64,000 nucleotides of DNA from JAZGGS01 sp963714405 (GCA_963714405.1 CAVQOH010000002.1:124001-188000), one strand, 5' to 3'; positions 29,219 to 39,411 are shown, numbered from the stretch's first letter. Notes: generated by a model from the letters alone, not told the origin. Program-made: numbers and translations.

Positions 29219-30298
29219 ATGAATCTGGTTGAAAAATTAGAAAAAATTAAAGAGAGATACGAACTTATAAACCAACAGCTATCTGATCCTGCCATTGTAA
29301 ATGATAGGAAAAAGATGATATCACTCGGAAAAGAACAGAGTGAACTTGAGGAAATCGTTCAGGTTTATAAGAATTATAAAAATGTGATAGATAATATAAA
29401 TGGGAACAAACAAATTATTGCAGCCAATGAAGATGTTGAATTAGTTCAAATGGCTGAAGCGGAATTAGAAGAGTTATTTGAAAAAAAAGGAAATTTGGAA
29501 GAGGATATAAAAATTATTTTGTTACCAAAAGATCCAAATGATGATAAAAGTGTTATCATGGAAATTCGTGCAGGTACAGGAGGTGATGAAGCCGCACTTT
29601 TTGCAGGTGATTTATTTAGAATGTATACACGATTTGCCGAAAACGAAGGATGGAAAATTGAAATTATTGATATTAACGATACTGGTCTGGGAGGAATAAA
29701 AGAAGTTGTTTTTTCTTTAGACGGTGAAAGCGTTTATGGTGATTTAAAATTTGAAAGTGGTGTTCACAGGGTTCAAAGAGTTCCTGAAACTGAGGGAAGC
29801 GGAAGAGTTCATACCTCCGCAGCTTCTGTGGCTGTTTTACCCGAAGTAGAAGATGTTCAGGTTGAAATAAATCCAAGTGATTTGAAGATTGATATTTTCA
29901 GATCAGGCGGTGCTGGCGGGCAAAATGTAAATAAACTTGAAACGGCTATAAGAATTACTCATTTGCCAACAAAGCTTGTTGTTCAATGCCAGGATGAAAG
30001 ATCTCAATTAAAGAATAAACAGAAAGCTATGAAAGTACTTAAAGCAAGACTTTATGATTTAGAATTGAAAAAACAAAATGAAAAAATATCTGCAAAAAGA
30101 AAATCAATGGTTGGTAGCGGAGATAGAAGCGATAAAATAAGAACTTATAATTTTCCGCAAAACAGAATTACAGATCATAGAATCGGATTAACACTTTATA
30201 ACTTATCTAACATTATGGAAGGTGAGTTAACAGAATTAATTGAGCAGGTTAAAGTAGCTGATAGAGCGGAAAAACTTCAGGCAGCCGAAGAAATTTAA
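29219..30298 (+). CDS. prfA: Peptide chain release factor 1
   Basis: Terminates translation at UAA and UAG. The 359-aa protein has the peptidyl-hydrolysis motif GGQ in SGGAGGQNVNK and the stop-codon-reading tripeptide PET (the PxT slot) in RVPETEGSGRVHTSA. RF2 would have SPF there. Length is standard and the N-terminal coiled coil is present. It is monocistronic and convergent with the next gene. Confidence 0.97.
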   Translation: MNLVEKLEKIKERYELINQQLSDPAIVNDRKKMISLGKEQSELEEIVQVYKNYKNVIDNINGNKQIIAANEDVELVQMAEAELEELFEKKGNLEEDIKIILLPKDPNDDKSVIMEIRAGTGGDEAALFAGDLFRMYTRFAENEGWKIEIIDINDTGLGGIKEVVFSLDGESVYGDLKFESGVHRVQRVPETEGSGRVHTSAASVAVLPEVEDVQVEINPSDLKIDIFRSGGAGGQNVNKLETAIRITHLPTKLVVQCQDERSQLKNKQKAMKVLKARLYDLELKKQNEKISAKRKSMVGSGDRSDKIRTYNFPQNRITDHRIGLTLYNLSNIMEGELTELIEQVKVADRAEKLQAAEEI

Positions 30299-30303
30299 AT
30301 TAT

Positions 30304-30585
30304 TTATTTTCTTTTATTGGTGGGATAAATATCTTTAAACAATTTAAAGATAAAAACTAGACCAATACCAAGCGTTGAAAGCAATACATCCCCTGTACTA
30401 ATTAAAAAATCTTCAGAAGAACCAAACATCAACAATACCGCTTTTATATAAATAAGAATTGTAAAAAAAGCTGCAAATCCATATAAACCGTATTTTAGTA
30501 GAAATAGTAAATAATTTGTAAGAATTTGATTTATTGTTGGATTAAGAATTCTAAGTTTCGCAGGATTTACAATCACACCTTTCAA
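30304..30585 (-). CDS. Hypothetical two-helix membrane protein
   Basis: 93-aa protein with two hydrophobic stretches (YGLYGFAAFFTILIYIKAVLL and GDVLLSTLGIGLVFIFKLF) and a basic C-terminus (YPTNKRK). No recognised family. It converges on prfA with only 5 nt between stops. Modest confidence because of its size. Confidence 0.5.
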   Translation of the reverse strand: MKGVIVNPAKLRILNPTINQILTNYLLFLLKYGLYGFAAFFTILIYIKAVLLMFGSSEDFLISTGDVLLSTLGIGLVFIFKLFKDIYPTNKRK

Positions 30586-30716
30586 ATTTTCTCCAAATTA
30601 GCACATTTTTAAATTTTATATATCTCCTTACAAATATAAAGATATTTAACCTTTGATGTCAATCAACTTCATATAAATATTATAATTTCTTATAAGTAAA
30701 TAGGATAGGCGGTAGG

Positions 30717-30803
30717 GATCTGAGAGAGGCTACCAAAAGAGTTGGATGAAAATCAGCAGGTATTTAGATAGGATTATCCACCAAGACCTATAAACATCAG
30801 AAA
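30717..30803 (+). pseudogene. Possible remnant of an IS3-type transposase N-terminus
   Basis: In a 225-nt gap a plus-strand reading gives DLREATKRVG, stop, KSAGI, stop, IGLSTKTYKHQKN. The spacing and residues resemble the helix-turn-helix that opens many IS3-family transposases (a pattern like EAT-x-x-G-x-R-K ... IGLS-x-RTYQRWK). Two in-frame stops and its shortness make it dead. The local base composition is richer in G than the surroundings. I recognised this by eye only. Confidence 0.3.
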
Positions 30804-30810
30804 AATAGTT

Positions 30811-32370
30811 TTAAATTGTTTTAATAGCAATGACAGTAACATCATCTTCATATTTTTCTTTTGTAAACAAATTAAAATCTTTTTTAATTATTTCAAGTAT
30901 GTCTTCAGTGTTATTTCCATTTGAAAGAAGCTTTCTTAAATTTTTTGTGCCATATTGCTCATCTTGCTCATTCCGGGTTTCAATAAGCCCATCAGTTGTA
31001 ACTATAATTGTATCATTAGTGCCAAGCTCAATTGTACAATCCTCAAATTGGCTCTTTTCTGCAAATCCAAGTAGCATTCCATCCGATTTAATATTTGATA
31101 CTGAACCGTTATTTTTATACAATAATGGTAAATCTCCCGCGCCAGAATATTTTAAAATCATATTTTCATTATCAAGTATAATCATGGATAGTGTTGTAAA
31201 CACTTCGGAAACTTTTGCATCTTTATAAACAGATTTATTTACCTTCTCAATAATTTTAGCCGGCGAATCCATATCATTAGTTTCCAGCACGGTTCTTAAA
31301 GCACTTCTAACATATCCTGCATAAGCATAAGCAAAATACCATGCACCCCATTTTTTGCCCATAACATCCCCAAGAACTACAGCAAAATGAGATTCATCCA
31401 GTTTCAAATAATCAATGAAATCGCCTCCCGGCACGCCTCTGTATGGTACATGCCAATGTTTTATAGAAAAATTTTTAAACTCAGGATAATTATCGGGTAT
31501 TACTTTTAAACGAATAACATCAGCAGCTTCTTGGAGTTCTGAAACAACTTTTTCCCTTTCTTTTCCAAGGCTTCTTATAATAGCAGATACTTTTGCTACA
31601 ATAACTTTTGGCCCGGCAGTTTTTACAACATAGTCTGTAATATCAAGTTCATAGCCATCTAATAAATCCTGTTCTTCATCTTTTGCTGAAAGAAAAATAA
31701 ACGGGATAAGCTTAAGCTCAGGATCTTCAAGCAGAGCTTTTCTTAATTTAAAACCATCCATAACTGGCATGCTGATATCCGAAACAATAACATCGGGTTG
31801 GAAATTTTTAATGAGTTTAAGTCCTTCTTCACCATTTTCAGCTATCTTACATTCAAATCCTGCGTGTTTAAGATTATATTGAAAAAGTTTTGTAAGCGAT
31901 TCGTTATCATCAATTAAGACAACTTTAGAAGTGGTTTTTTCAAACTTTTTTTCAATATCCTTCTTAGCACCATACAGTTTGTAAATATCGGTTCGCCTTA
32001 TAAGTGCTCTAACCTTGATTATAAGCTCCTCAATATCAAAAGGTTTTGTAATTATATCATCACCGCCAGCATCCAAAGCTTTTGATTTATCTTCAAGCGT
32101 ATCTTTAGCGGTTACAAATACAAACGGTATCATTCTGTAGTTTTCGTTTTCCCTTACCTTTTTACAGAACGTAAAACCATCCATTTCTTCCATAGAAACA
32201 TCACAAAGTACCAAATCAATATTGGTGCTACTAAGCTGTTCAAAACCTTGATTTGCAGTTTCTGCTACATACGTTTTGAATTTATTTTTTGAAAGGTGAT
32301 GAGAGATTAGCATTCGAATTGTGGGATCGTCATCAACAATAAGTACTGATTTATCATTATCGGAAGACAT
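30811..32370 (-). CDS. Dual-receiver response regulator with PP2C (SpoIIE) phosphatase
   Basis: 519-aa cytosolic signalling protein. Receiver 1 spans about residues 7-120 (VLIVDDDPTIRML, DLVLCDVSMEEMDG). Receiver 2 spans about 150-265 (VVLIDDNESLTKL, DVIVSDISMPVMDG). Each has a phospho-accepting Asp and a TK/SAK-type Lys. A SpoIIE/PP2C-type Ser/Thr phosphatase fills about 290-519, with VPGGDFIDY, VVLGDVMGKKWGA, LIILDN and TTDGLIETRN as metal-ligand motifs. Such proteins usually dephosphorylate a STAS anti-anti-sigma factor, and a STAS gene lies just upstream, so phosphorylation state may be converted into a partner switch. Confidence 0.92.
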   Translation of the reverse strand: MSSDNDKSVLIVDDDPTIRMLISHHLSKNKFKTYVAETANQGFEQLSSTNIDLVLCDVSMEEMDGFTFCKKVRENENYRMIPFVFVTAKDTLEDKSKALDAGGDDIITKPFDIEELIIKVRALIRRTDIYKLYGAKKDIEKKFEKTTSKVVLIDDNESLTKLFQYNLKHAGFECKIAENGEEGLKLIKNFQPDVIVSDISMPVMDGFKLRKALLEDPELKLIPFIFLSAKDEEQDLLDGYELDITDYVVKTAGPKVIVAKVSAIIRSLGKEREKVVSELQEAADVIRLKVIPDNYPEFKNFSIKHWHVPYRGVPGGDFIDYLKLDESHFAVVLGDVMGKKWGAWYFAYAYAGYVRSALRTVLETNDMDSPAKIIEKVNKSVYKDAKVSEVFTTLSMIILDNENMILKYSGAGDLPLLYKNNGSVSNIKSDGMLLGFAEKSQFEDCTIELGTNDTIIVTTDGLIETRNEQDEQYGTKNLRKLLSNGNNTEDILEIIKKDFNLFTKEKYEDDVTVIAIKTI

Positions 32371-32472
32371 TGAACATACCTTGCTTTCGGTTTTAATACA
32401 AATAATCTTTTACACGAATGCCATTAAATAAGTTGATATTGTTTCCAATAAACAAACTGATAAAATTTGTAA

Positions 32473-32819
32473 TCAGCTAAAACTACTAACTGCATCTGCT
32501 CTGGTTCTAAATGAATCAAAAACCCGGTACATTCTTGTAAGTTCAAACATTGTTTCCGCTGCGGGCTGAAAACCGATTAATCTCAAATCTCCCCCGCTGC
32601 TTGTTGCTTTTTAAGTGATACCACTAAAGCACCTAAAATTGTTGAATCGATAAAATCACATTTGTTTACATTATAATGAAGTTTTTTAGCACTGTCTGAA
32701 TTTTTTCAAAAAGAACAAATTTAAACTCCTCTTTCTCATTCAATGCAGCCCTCCGCATATTTAAAGTAATACAACACAAATTGTCTTCCAGGTTTTCAAA
32801 ATAAATTCCATAAAAGCAT
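32473..32819 (-). pseudogene. STAS-domain anti-anti-sigma factor, frameshifted
   Basis: About 115 codons split among frames. An early frame reads FYGIYFENLEDNLCCITLN ... NEKEEFKFVLFEKIQ. After a run near 32700 the next reads KKLHYNVNKCDFIDSTILGA, with the phosphorylatable Ser region (DSTILGAL). The last reads GGDLRLIGFQPAAETMFELT and DSFRTRADAV. The order fits a complete STAS domain (SpoIIAA-like). ATG 32819 is the nearest start but is out of frame with the first block. It lies between the NtrC-type regulator and the PP2C gene, as expected of a substrate of that phosphatase. Indels at T/A runs are the likely cause. Confidence 0.68.
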
Positions 32820-32836
32820 CTTTTGAATAATTCTAT

Positions 32837-34219
32837 TTACTCAAATGAACGGTTTTCTATGCTGTATTTTTCCATCAGCCGGTATATTGTTGCTCTTCCC
32901 AGCTGCAATTTTTTTGCGGCTTCAACTATGTTGCCTTTTGTAACTTTAAGGGCATGTCTTATTGATTCTTCTTTAATTTTTTCAAATGGCACAACTGTAT
33001 CATCGGAAAACAATGAGCCGGAGTATTCAACTGAATTAGTCCCATCAACTGCCTTTAAATGAGGTGGTAGATCATCAATATCTATCACATCATTTTCAGT
33101 AATTATAATACATCTTTCAATTGTGTTTTCCATTTCCCTAATGTTACCAGGCCAATCATAGTCGTAAATTTGTTTAAGTGCTTTTTTAGTAAATCCTTTA
33201 ATACTCTTACCCAGTTTCTGATTAAACTCATCAATAAAATGTTCCATTAGTACTAGGATATCAGCTCTTCTTTGTCTAAGAGGTGGAATAAAAATCGGGA
33301 AAGAATTTAAACGATAAAAAAGATCTTCACGAAATTGTTTTTGCTCTACTGCTTGCTTTAAATCTCTGTTGGTTGCAGAAATAATACGTACGTTTGTTTT
33401 AATAAGCTCAGTGCCTCCAACCCTTTCGAATTCTCTTTCTTGTATTACACGAAGCAACTTTGCTTGCAGCAACATTTCAAGTTCACCAACTTCATCCAAA
33501 AAGATCGTTCCATCTTTCGCTAATTCAAATTTTCCAAGTTTTCTTTGGTGTGCACCCGTAAATGAACCCTTTTCATGACCAAAGAGTTCGCTTTCTAAAA
33601 GTTCTCTGGGAATGGATGCGCAATTAACTACTACAAATGGTTTATCTTTTCTTATGCCATTGTAATGAATAGCTCGCGCTATAAGTTCTTTGCCCGTACC
33701 ACTATCACCATAAATTAAAACTGTAATATCATTGTTAAGGACTTTTGAAACCAGTTTGAACACATCCTGCATTTTACCATCTGCGGTAATGATATTATCA
33801 AAGCTGTATTCTTTCTTAACATTTTCTTTTAAGTTTTGTAGCTCTTTTGTAAGATCATAATTCTTTATTGCATTTTTGATTGCAAGTTCGAGACGCTGTT
33901 GATCGAGTGGTTTAGGAAAATAATCGTATGCACCATACCTGAGCGACTCAACGGCAACTTCTATACTGCCTTGCGCAGATAGCATAATTACCGGTAAATT
34001 TTCCTCTAATTGGCGAATTCTTTTCAATGTTTCAATACCATTGAGACCGGGAAGCATTATATCCAGAAGTATAAGATCAGGCTTTGAACCCAAATTTTTA
34101 AGCATTGCTTCACCATTTGAAAACACTTCTACATCGTACCCCCACTTATCCTTAACCCAGAAGGATAAGAGCTTTGAAATCGCTTGCTCATCATCAACTA
34201 TAAAAACCAGCTTGCTCAA
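32837..34219 (-). CDS. NtrC-family sigma-54 response regulator
   Basis: 460-aa transcription activator. A receiver domain (about 1-115) has LVFIVDDEQAISKL, the Asp in LILLDIMLPGLNG, and the Lys in YDYFPKPLD. The AAA+ domain has GDSGTGKE (Walker A), GSFTGA (sigma-54 contact), TIFLDEVGELE and FREDLFYRLNSFPIFIPPLR. A Fis-type HTH (GNIVEAAKKLQLGRATIYRLM) ends it. It starts 2 nt after the histidine kinase stop, so the pair is almost certainly a cognate two-component system. Confidence 0.95.
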   Translation of the reverse strand: MSKLVFIVDDEQAISKLLSFWVKDKWGYDVEVFSNGEAMLKNLGSKPDLILLDIMLPGLNGIETLKRIRQLEENLPVIMLSAQGSIEVAVESLRYGAYDYFPKPLDQQRLELAIKNAIKNYDLTKELQNLKENVKKEYSFDNIITADGKMQDVFKLVSKVLNNDITVLIYGDSGTGKELIARAIHYNGIRKDKPFVVVNCASIPRELLESELFGHEKGSFTGAHQRKLGKFELAKDGTIFLDEVGELEMLLQAKLLRVIQEREFERVGGTELIKTNVRIISATNRDLKQAVEQKQFREDLFYRLNSFPIFIPPLRQRRADILVLMEHFIDEFNQKLGKSIKGFTKKALKQIYDYDWPGNIREMENTIERCIIITENDVIDIDDLPPHLKAVDGTNSVEYSGSLFSDDTVVPFEKIKEESIRHALKVTKGNIVEAAKKLQLGRATIYRLMEKYSIENRSFE

Positions 34220-34221
34220 CT

Positions 34222-35874
34222 TTAAACCTCAGTTTGTTCAATTTTTAAGTTTTTTGATAGTTTTAGGACAAAACTTGTCCCACTATTCACTTCACTTTGC
34301 ACTGTAATCAGCCCTTTATGAAGATCCACCATTTGTTTCACAAAAACCAAGCCAACACCTGTGCCAGGTATTTCGCTGCCAGGACGACTTACCCTGTAAA
34401 ATTTTTGAAAAATGTAAGGTAAGTCCTTCTCAGGGATGCCGATCCCGGTATCACTCACTATAATTTCTGCCTCCCTAAAGAGATTTTTGCTTATGATCTT
34501 TACTCTTCCAAATTCATTTGTAAATTTTATTGCATTGTTAATCAAAGCTTCGAATACTTCGGTCAGACGTTCTTTATCTGCTTCAAGCAGAATCTCTTCT
34601 ACCGAGAGTTCAAAATTAAGATCAATATTTTTTTGTGTAGCAAAATCCTTATTAGATTCTATAACATTCATAAGAATATCATTTACACTCACAATTGATC
34701 TATCAAGCGTAACTTTTCCACCCTCAATTTTTGACATATCTAGAACGCTCTTAATAAGTTTTGCCAACCGCTTTCCCTCCATCAGTATTACATTATTAAA
34801 TTCCTTTTTCATTTCAGGAGGTAATTCAGGATCAGATTCAATAGTTTCTGAGAATCCTATAATTGATGCAAGAGGAGTTCTAAATTCATGTGAAATATTT
34901 GAGATGAATTCACTTTTTAGTCTGTTCAGTTCTTCCACGAGGGATTCATGTTTTTTAGAGCGTTTTCTTTCGAGATTAACTAATCGCTCTGCTTCCACAA
35001 TTTTTGGTTTCAGTTTTTTTATTTCGGTTTCAAAATATTTAAGCTTGCCAATATTCCTTCCTGTACCAATCATTCCTGCAATTTCATTCTTATTATAAAG
35101 AAGTTTTAAATGTAGCTCGTAAACCAGCTGCCTTTCATATTTGCTTAAAAGAATTGTTTCAAATGTGGCTATCTTTTTTGTTTTTAATGTATCCTCAAAA
35201 ACTTTGGAAGCTGCTGGTTTATACTCAGAATCAACTAACTCTAAAAAATGTTTTCCTTTTATTTGCTCTAATGTGTACTCCAGTATTGAGGCACCTGCTT
35301 CATTAACCAGCTGTATTCTGCCGGAACTATCCAGTATAATTATTAAATCAGCATTGACTTCTAGCAATGCATTAAATTTTTCCTTCCATTTAGATTGCGA
35401 GACATCTGTTGATAAGGATTTTTGAGAAGCAGTATTATCTTGAGTTAATTTATAATTTTCATAATTATCAACGTTAAGTAATTCTTTCAACTGCCCACTG
35501 AGTATTGTTAGTGCAGACAGAATTCTTTCCCTGCAATCCTCGGTAAAAGCATCTGCCCTTTCAGAAAAAAGAAGTATGAAAACAGATTCATTTCTTTCCC
35601 TTACTGAGTATACTTCCTGTACAAAAAATGATTTTACAGAAATTTTTATGAACAGATTTTTAAGTTCAGGTAGGTTTTTAACGGAATTATATTCAATCTC
35701 AGAATTTTTTTTAAGTTTAATGAGTGAAAGATTTAGTGTTGAAAAGTTATCTTTCTCCTCCCCAACTATGGATAGTACATCAAATTTTGAATTATCAATC
35801 CTTACCAGGTAACCGCAGCAGCTATCACTAACCCTTGAGATAATTTGGAGTGTATTTTTCACTAGTTTAAGCAT
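34222..35874 (-). CDS. PAS-domain sensor histidine kinase
   Basis: 550-aa kinase with no obvious membrane segment. The first about 135 residues are GAF-like (SRVSDSCCGYLVRID). A PAS domain follows (about 165-280: LLEVNADLIIILDSSGRIQL ... LLYNKNEIAGMIGTGRNI), then a coiled-coil linker. The dimerisation domain has the His in EFISNISHEFRTPLASI and the ATP domain has INNAIKFTNEFG, DTGIGIPEKDLPYIF and PGTGVGLVFVKQMV. It is probably a soluble cytosolic sensor. It heads the cluster kinase - NtrC regulator - STAS - PP2C. Confidence 0.93.
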   Translation of the reverse strand: MLKLVKNTLQIISRVSDSCCGYLVRIDNSKFDVLSIVGEEKDNFSTLNLSLIKLKKNSEIEYNSVKNLPELKNLFIKISVKSFFVQEVYSVRERNESVFILLFSERADAFTEDCRERILSALTILSGQLKELLNVDNYENYKLTQDNTASQKSLSTDVSQSKWKEKFNALLEVNADLIIILDSSGRIQLVNEAGASILEYTLEQIKGKHFLELVDSEYKPAASKVFEDTLKTKKIATFETILLSKYERQLVYELHLKLLYNKNEIAGMIGTGRNIGKLKYFETEIKKLKPKIVEAERLVNLERKRSKKHESLVEELNRLKSEFISNISHEFRTPLASIIGFSETIESDPELPPEMKKEFNNVILMEGKRLAKLIKSVLDMSKIEGGKVTLDRSIVSVNDILMNVIESNKDFATQKNIDLNFELSVEEILLEADKERLTEVFEALINNAIKFTNEFGRVKIISKNLFREAEIIVSDTGIGIPEKDLPYIFQKFYRVSRPGSEIPGTGVGLVFVKQMVDLHKGLITVQSEVNSGTSFVLKLSKNLKIEQTEV

Positions 35875-36024
35875 TTTTAATAATTTTGTTCTTCCAAAAG
35901 CCCGGATTTAAAAATAAATTTATTTTATTAGAAATAATAATTTTTAGTAAAATAGGGTGAGTTTAGTTGTTTTGAAGTAATAAAGTTTTTACAAACTGCA
36001 ACATCTTCTAAGTCAGTAATTTAT

Positions 36025-39000
36025 TTAGTTACCCGGGTCATTTTGTTGAAGTGATTCGTAGTATTTAATTATCAATTCCTCGTAATCTTTGGTGTAACCT
36101 TCTCTAGCAGCCCTGTTAAGCTCATCTCTTATTTTGTTCATAGCATCTTCAGATGAAAGATTTAGCTCGTAGGGTGATTCCCTCAATACAGTTTCACCTG
36201 TTTTGGATTCTCTTTTCTTTTCAAAATCCCTTTCATTTATTGAGCGCTGAGCATCAAGCATTTTCGATAAAATATTCTCCTGTTTTTGTATTAATTCGTC
36301 ATCAAGTTTTTGTGTGTTCATATCAGTTATAACTTCCTGCATTCTTTCAAGTATGTTATCAAGATCACCAGGAAGTTTTTTAGAATGACCTGATATTTTA
36401 GCTTCCTCGTTTAGTTGCTCCATTGATTTATGAATTAAATCCTGCTGCTGAGCCAGCCGTTGCAATTGCGATTGCTGCTGCGCATTTAAATTTCCTTGCT
36501 GCATTTGCTGTAATATTTGTGTCATATTATTAAGTTTCATCTGCTGACCGCTCATCTGCTGCAACTGCTGCATGAGAGACATCATACCTCCCTGCCCTCC
36601 ACCTTGCATCATAGATTGCATCGAATTTTTCATCATTGTTGATGCTTCATTTAAATGTTGCATAGCTTCACCTTGCTGAATAGCAGCAAAGTGGCCATTC
36701 CTGTTTTGCATTGATTGCAGTGACATCTTCATTTTCTGGTTCGCTTTACCAAGTGCTTCACCCATTTCTGGAGAGATAGCAAATGTTTTTTGAGATAAAT
36801 CTGCCATCTGCTGCAAAATATTTTTTAAATTTTCACTTAGTTCATTTTGTTTTTGCGCAAGTTCATTAAGTGATGAAGAATTAGGATCAAGATTTTGTGA
36901 TTCTTTCTTTAAGGCTTCCTGCTCTTTTGAAAGCGAAATGAGATTATCCAGAATTCTCATCATATCAGTAAAAGTCTGCACCTGATTTTGCTGGCTCATT
37001 TGGCTTTGCATCTGCATCATCATTTCGCTCATCTGGTTCATATTGTTTTGAAGTTGCTGCTGATTCTGCATTGCCATTTCCTGCTGCTGCATTTTAATAT
37101 TTTCTGATGCTTTTTCAGAAAGCTGTTCATTATTTTGTTTATTAAATTCTTCCATCATTTTCTCCATCTGTTCCGCCGGCATATCACCAATCTCACTCAT
37201 CTTTTCTTTTAATTCCTTCATTTGCTCTTCCAGCTTTTGCAGTTCCTCAGCGATATCATTTTGCTTATTACTGAGTTCATCTTGTTTATTTTTATCTGAA
37301 AGATCAGATTGCTCAGTTTGCTCCTTTAAACTTTCCTGTTCTTTGCTAAGCTCTTCAGTTCTTTTAACAAGTTCATCCATTTTCTGTTCAACTTGCATAC
37401 GCTTTAACAGGTTTAATGTTCTTTCAATGCTCTTCTTAAAGTTTTCCTCATCAAATTTTAACTGTTCCATCGCATTTTGTGTAAGATCGCGGTTCATCTT
37501 TTGTAAAAGCTGCTGCATTTGTTCCATTGCTTTTTTCATTTCATCGCTCGTAAGCTGATCCATCAAATCTTGAAGCTCCAAATATTTTTCCATCGTATCC
37601 TCAGAAAGTAAATTATTCTCCTGCAAGTTCTGTCTCATCTCACTTAACTGTTCGTTAATCTCATCCACCTTTTCCTGCAGCTCGCCAAATTTTTCAAGCG
37701 CATCAGAAATTTTTTCTTTCTCTTCCCAGGTTAATTCTTCATTGTCCTTTTTTAATTCCTGATCAATTTCATCAAGAGTTTTTTTCAGTTCTTCGGCTTC
37801 CCTTAATGTTTCTTCCAGTTCAGTTACAGTTTCATTCTGAATTTCATCTGCTTCCGCTAATATTTCATCCAATGATGGGACTCTAATTGTGAAGCTATTT
37901 GTTTTAGAAGATTTTGGACCACTTATAAAATCGTTATCAAAAACTTCGAGATAGCAGGTAACCACATCATCCACTGCAAGATTTAAGGGAGTTAAATTCC
38001 AGATGTAATTCACATCAATTTCTTTTTTAAGATCTTGAAGAGGAATTTCAATCGAAGCAAAATCAGTTTGCGGAGTTTCATATCTTGAAGCAGATAATCT
38101 ATAATTAAGATAAAGTTTTGAGAAGCCATAATCATCAGCAATAACTGCAATCAAGTTTAAGCGGTTATCATTTGCAAGCGGAAGATTTCTATCCGGAGAA
38201 ATTAATTTTATTACCGGGTAATCATCATAAAGTGCCTTAATAACATAAGTAATTGGAGAAGAATTTGAGTTGTTATTATCATCAACAAGTTTAATTTGAT
38301 AATTCTTATCACCTCTAACACTAAAATTTCCTTCAGCATTATTTTCAACAACAACTAGTTCATTAATAGTTGAATCACCGAATTCCAGAAATGCTTTTTT
38401 AAGATTTATTGTTGATGAAATTTTTATGTTAACATTGGTACCTAAAAGCGAAGTTACATTTCCATTATCTTTTTGAACAGTTTTTGGAATTTTAGAGTAT
38501 GTAGGAGGAATAATTTCAAGTTCAAGATTGTTTACCAAAGGACGATTTATAACTTTGGCCTCGTACATTTCACTTTTTACTTCTTTTGAAGAAGCAAAAT
38601 ATTTAAATGAATTTCTAACAGAACTTACCAGGAAATTGTATTTACCTGTTGAATCAGCATTAATGTATTGCTCTTTGAAATCAGCTTCGTCTTCACTTTT
38701 AAATGCAAAATAAACTTCAGCTGGCGGTTCGCCGATTACATTTGCAGTAATTAACAGATCATCACCGCGGGTTAATTCAATATTCCCGGGAGTAATCTCA
38801 AAAATAAATTTGGGGGGTGGAACAAATTCTTTATTAAAATTAATCAGCCTGTTTGAAGCTGAAAGCATTCCCGGTACAAAAAGTAAAAGTAATGCTGAAA
38901 AAATCATTAAACTTATAAAATAAGGAAAAATTTTTCTTGCTTTTTCAAACTTAACAGCAGATTCAAAATTAATTGCTTTTGAGCTATCATAGACTTTTTT

Positions 39001-39411
39001 AAAAGCAGAATCAACAAGATTAACTGAATAAAAATTTCTACCGTATTTTCCTGCAACTAATTGCATTGCATTCAGCAGGTTATCCTTTAAAGTAGGGAAA
39101 AACATCCCGGCACGGTTTGCAACTTCAAAGTATGTTTCTTTTCTGAATAACTTGAAATACCTTAAAACTGGCAGCAATACAAGATAAACAACTGCTGAAA
39201 TGGCGAGTAGAAGAAAAAGATAAAAAAGAATTGTACGGAATGCTGAACTAAGTTTGCCAATCATTTCTAAAAAAGTAAAAAAAGTAAAATTGGCAACCAC
39301 AGCAATAAGTAATAATTGAAATCCGGAGAGAATTATATGAACGTATTCTTTCCTAATAAACCGCTCAAGTTTATTTAAAATTTCCTGGTAATATTTTGAT
39401 TCAGTTCCCAT
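36025..39411 (-). CDS. Large DUF4175 membrane protein with Gln/Met-rich coiled coil
   Basis: About 1,128 aa from ATG 39411, which overlaps the upstream DUF4159 stop as TAATG; a start at 39429 would lie inside that gene. Two N-terminal membrane helices and a third near residue 160 flank a short cytoplasmic part. A beta-rich periplasmic stretch follows to about residue 510. The last 600 residues are coiled coil, first Glu/Leu-rich (ELEETLREAEELKKTLDEI), then very Gln/Met-rich (QQLQNNMNQMSEMMMQMQ). DUF4175 proteins occur next to DUF4159 and BatA genes in Bacteroidota; function unknown. A structural role in the envelope is my inference. Confidence 0.85.
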   Translation of the reverse strand: MGTESKYYQEILNKLERFIRKEYVHIILSGFQLLLIAVVANFTFFTFLEMIGKLSSAFRTILFYLFLLLAISAVVYLVLLPVLRYFKLFRKETYFEVANRAGMFFPTLKDNLLNAMQLVAGKYGRNFYSVNLVDSAFKKVYDSSKAINFESAVKFEKARKIFPYFISLMIFSALLLLFVPGMLSASNRLINFNKEFVPPPKFIFEITPGNIELTRGDDLLITANVIGEPPAEVYFAFKSEDEADFKEQYINADSTGKYNFLVSSVRNSFKYFASSKEVKSEMYEAKVINRPLVNNLELEIIPPTYSKIPKTVQKDNGNVTSLLGTNVNIKISSTINLKKAFLEFGDSTINELVVVENNAEGNFSVRGDKNYQIKLVDDNNNSNSSPITYVIKALYDDYPVIKLISPDRNLPLANDNRLNLIAVIADDYGFSKLYLNYRLSASRYETPQTDFASIEIPLQDLKKEIDVNYIWNLTPLNLAVDDVVTCYLEVFDNDFISGPKSSKTNSFTIRVPSLDEILAEADEIQNETVTELEETLREAEELKKTLDEIDQELKKDNEELTWEEKEKISDALEKFGELQEKVDEINEQLSEMRQNLQENNLLSEDTMEKYLELQDLMDQLTSDEMKKAMEQMQQLLQKMNRDLTQNAMEQLKFDEENFKKSIERTLNLLKRMQVEQKMDELVKRTEELSKEQESLKEQTEQSDLSDKNKQDELSNKQNDIAEELQKLEEQMKELKEKMSEIGDMPAEQMEKMMEEFNKQNNEQLSEKASENIKMQQQEMAMQNQQQLQNNMNQMSEMMMQMQSQMSQQNQVQTFTDMMRILDNLISLSKEQEALKKESQNLDPNSSSLNELAQKQNELSENLKNILQQMADLSQKTFAISPEMGEALGKANQKMKMSLQSMQNRNGHFAAIQQGEAMQHLNEASTMMKNSMQSMMQGGGQGGMMSLMQQLQQMSGQQMKLNNMTQILQQMQQGNLNAQQQSQLQRLAQQQDLIHKSMEQLNEEAKISGHSKKLPGDLDNILERMQEVITDMNTQKLDDELIQKQENILSKMLDAQRSINERDFEKKRESKTGETVLRESPYELNLSSEDAMNKIRDELNRAAREGYTKDYEELIIKYYESLQQNDPGN

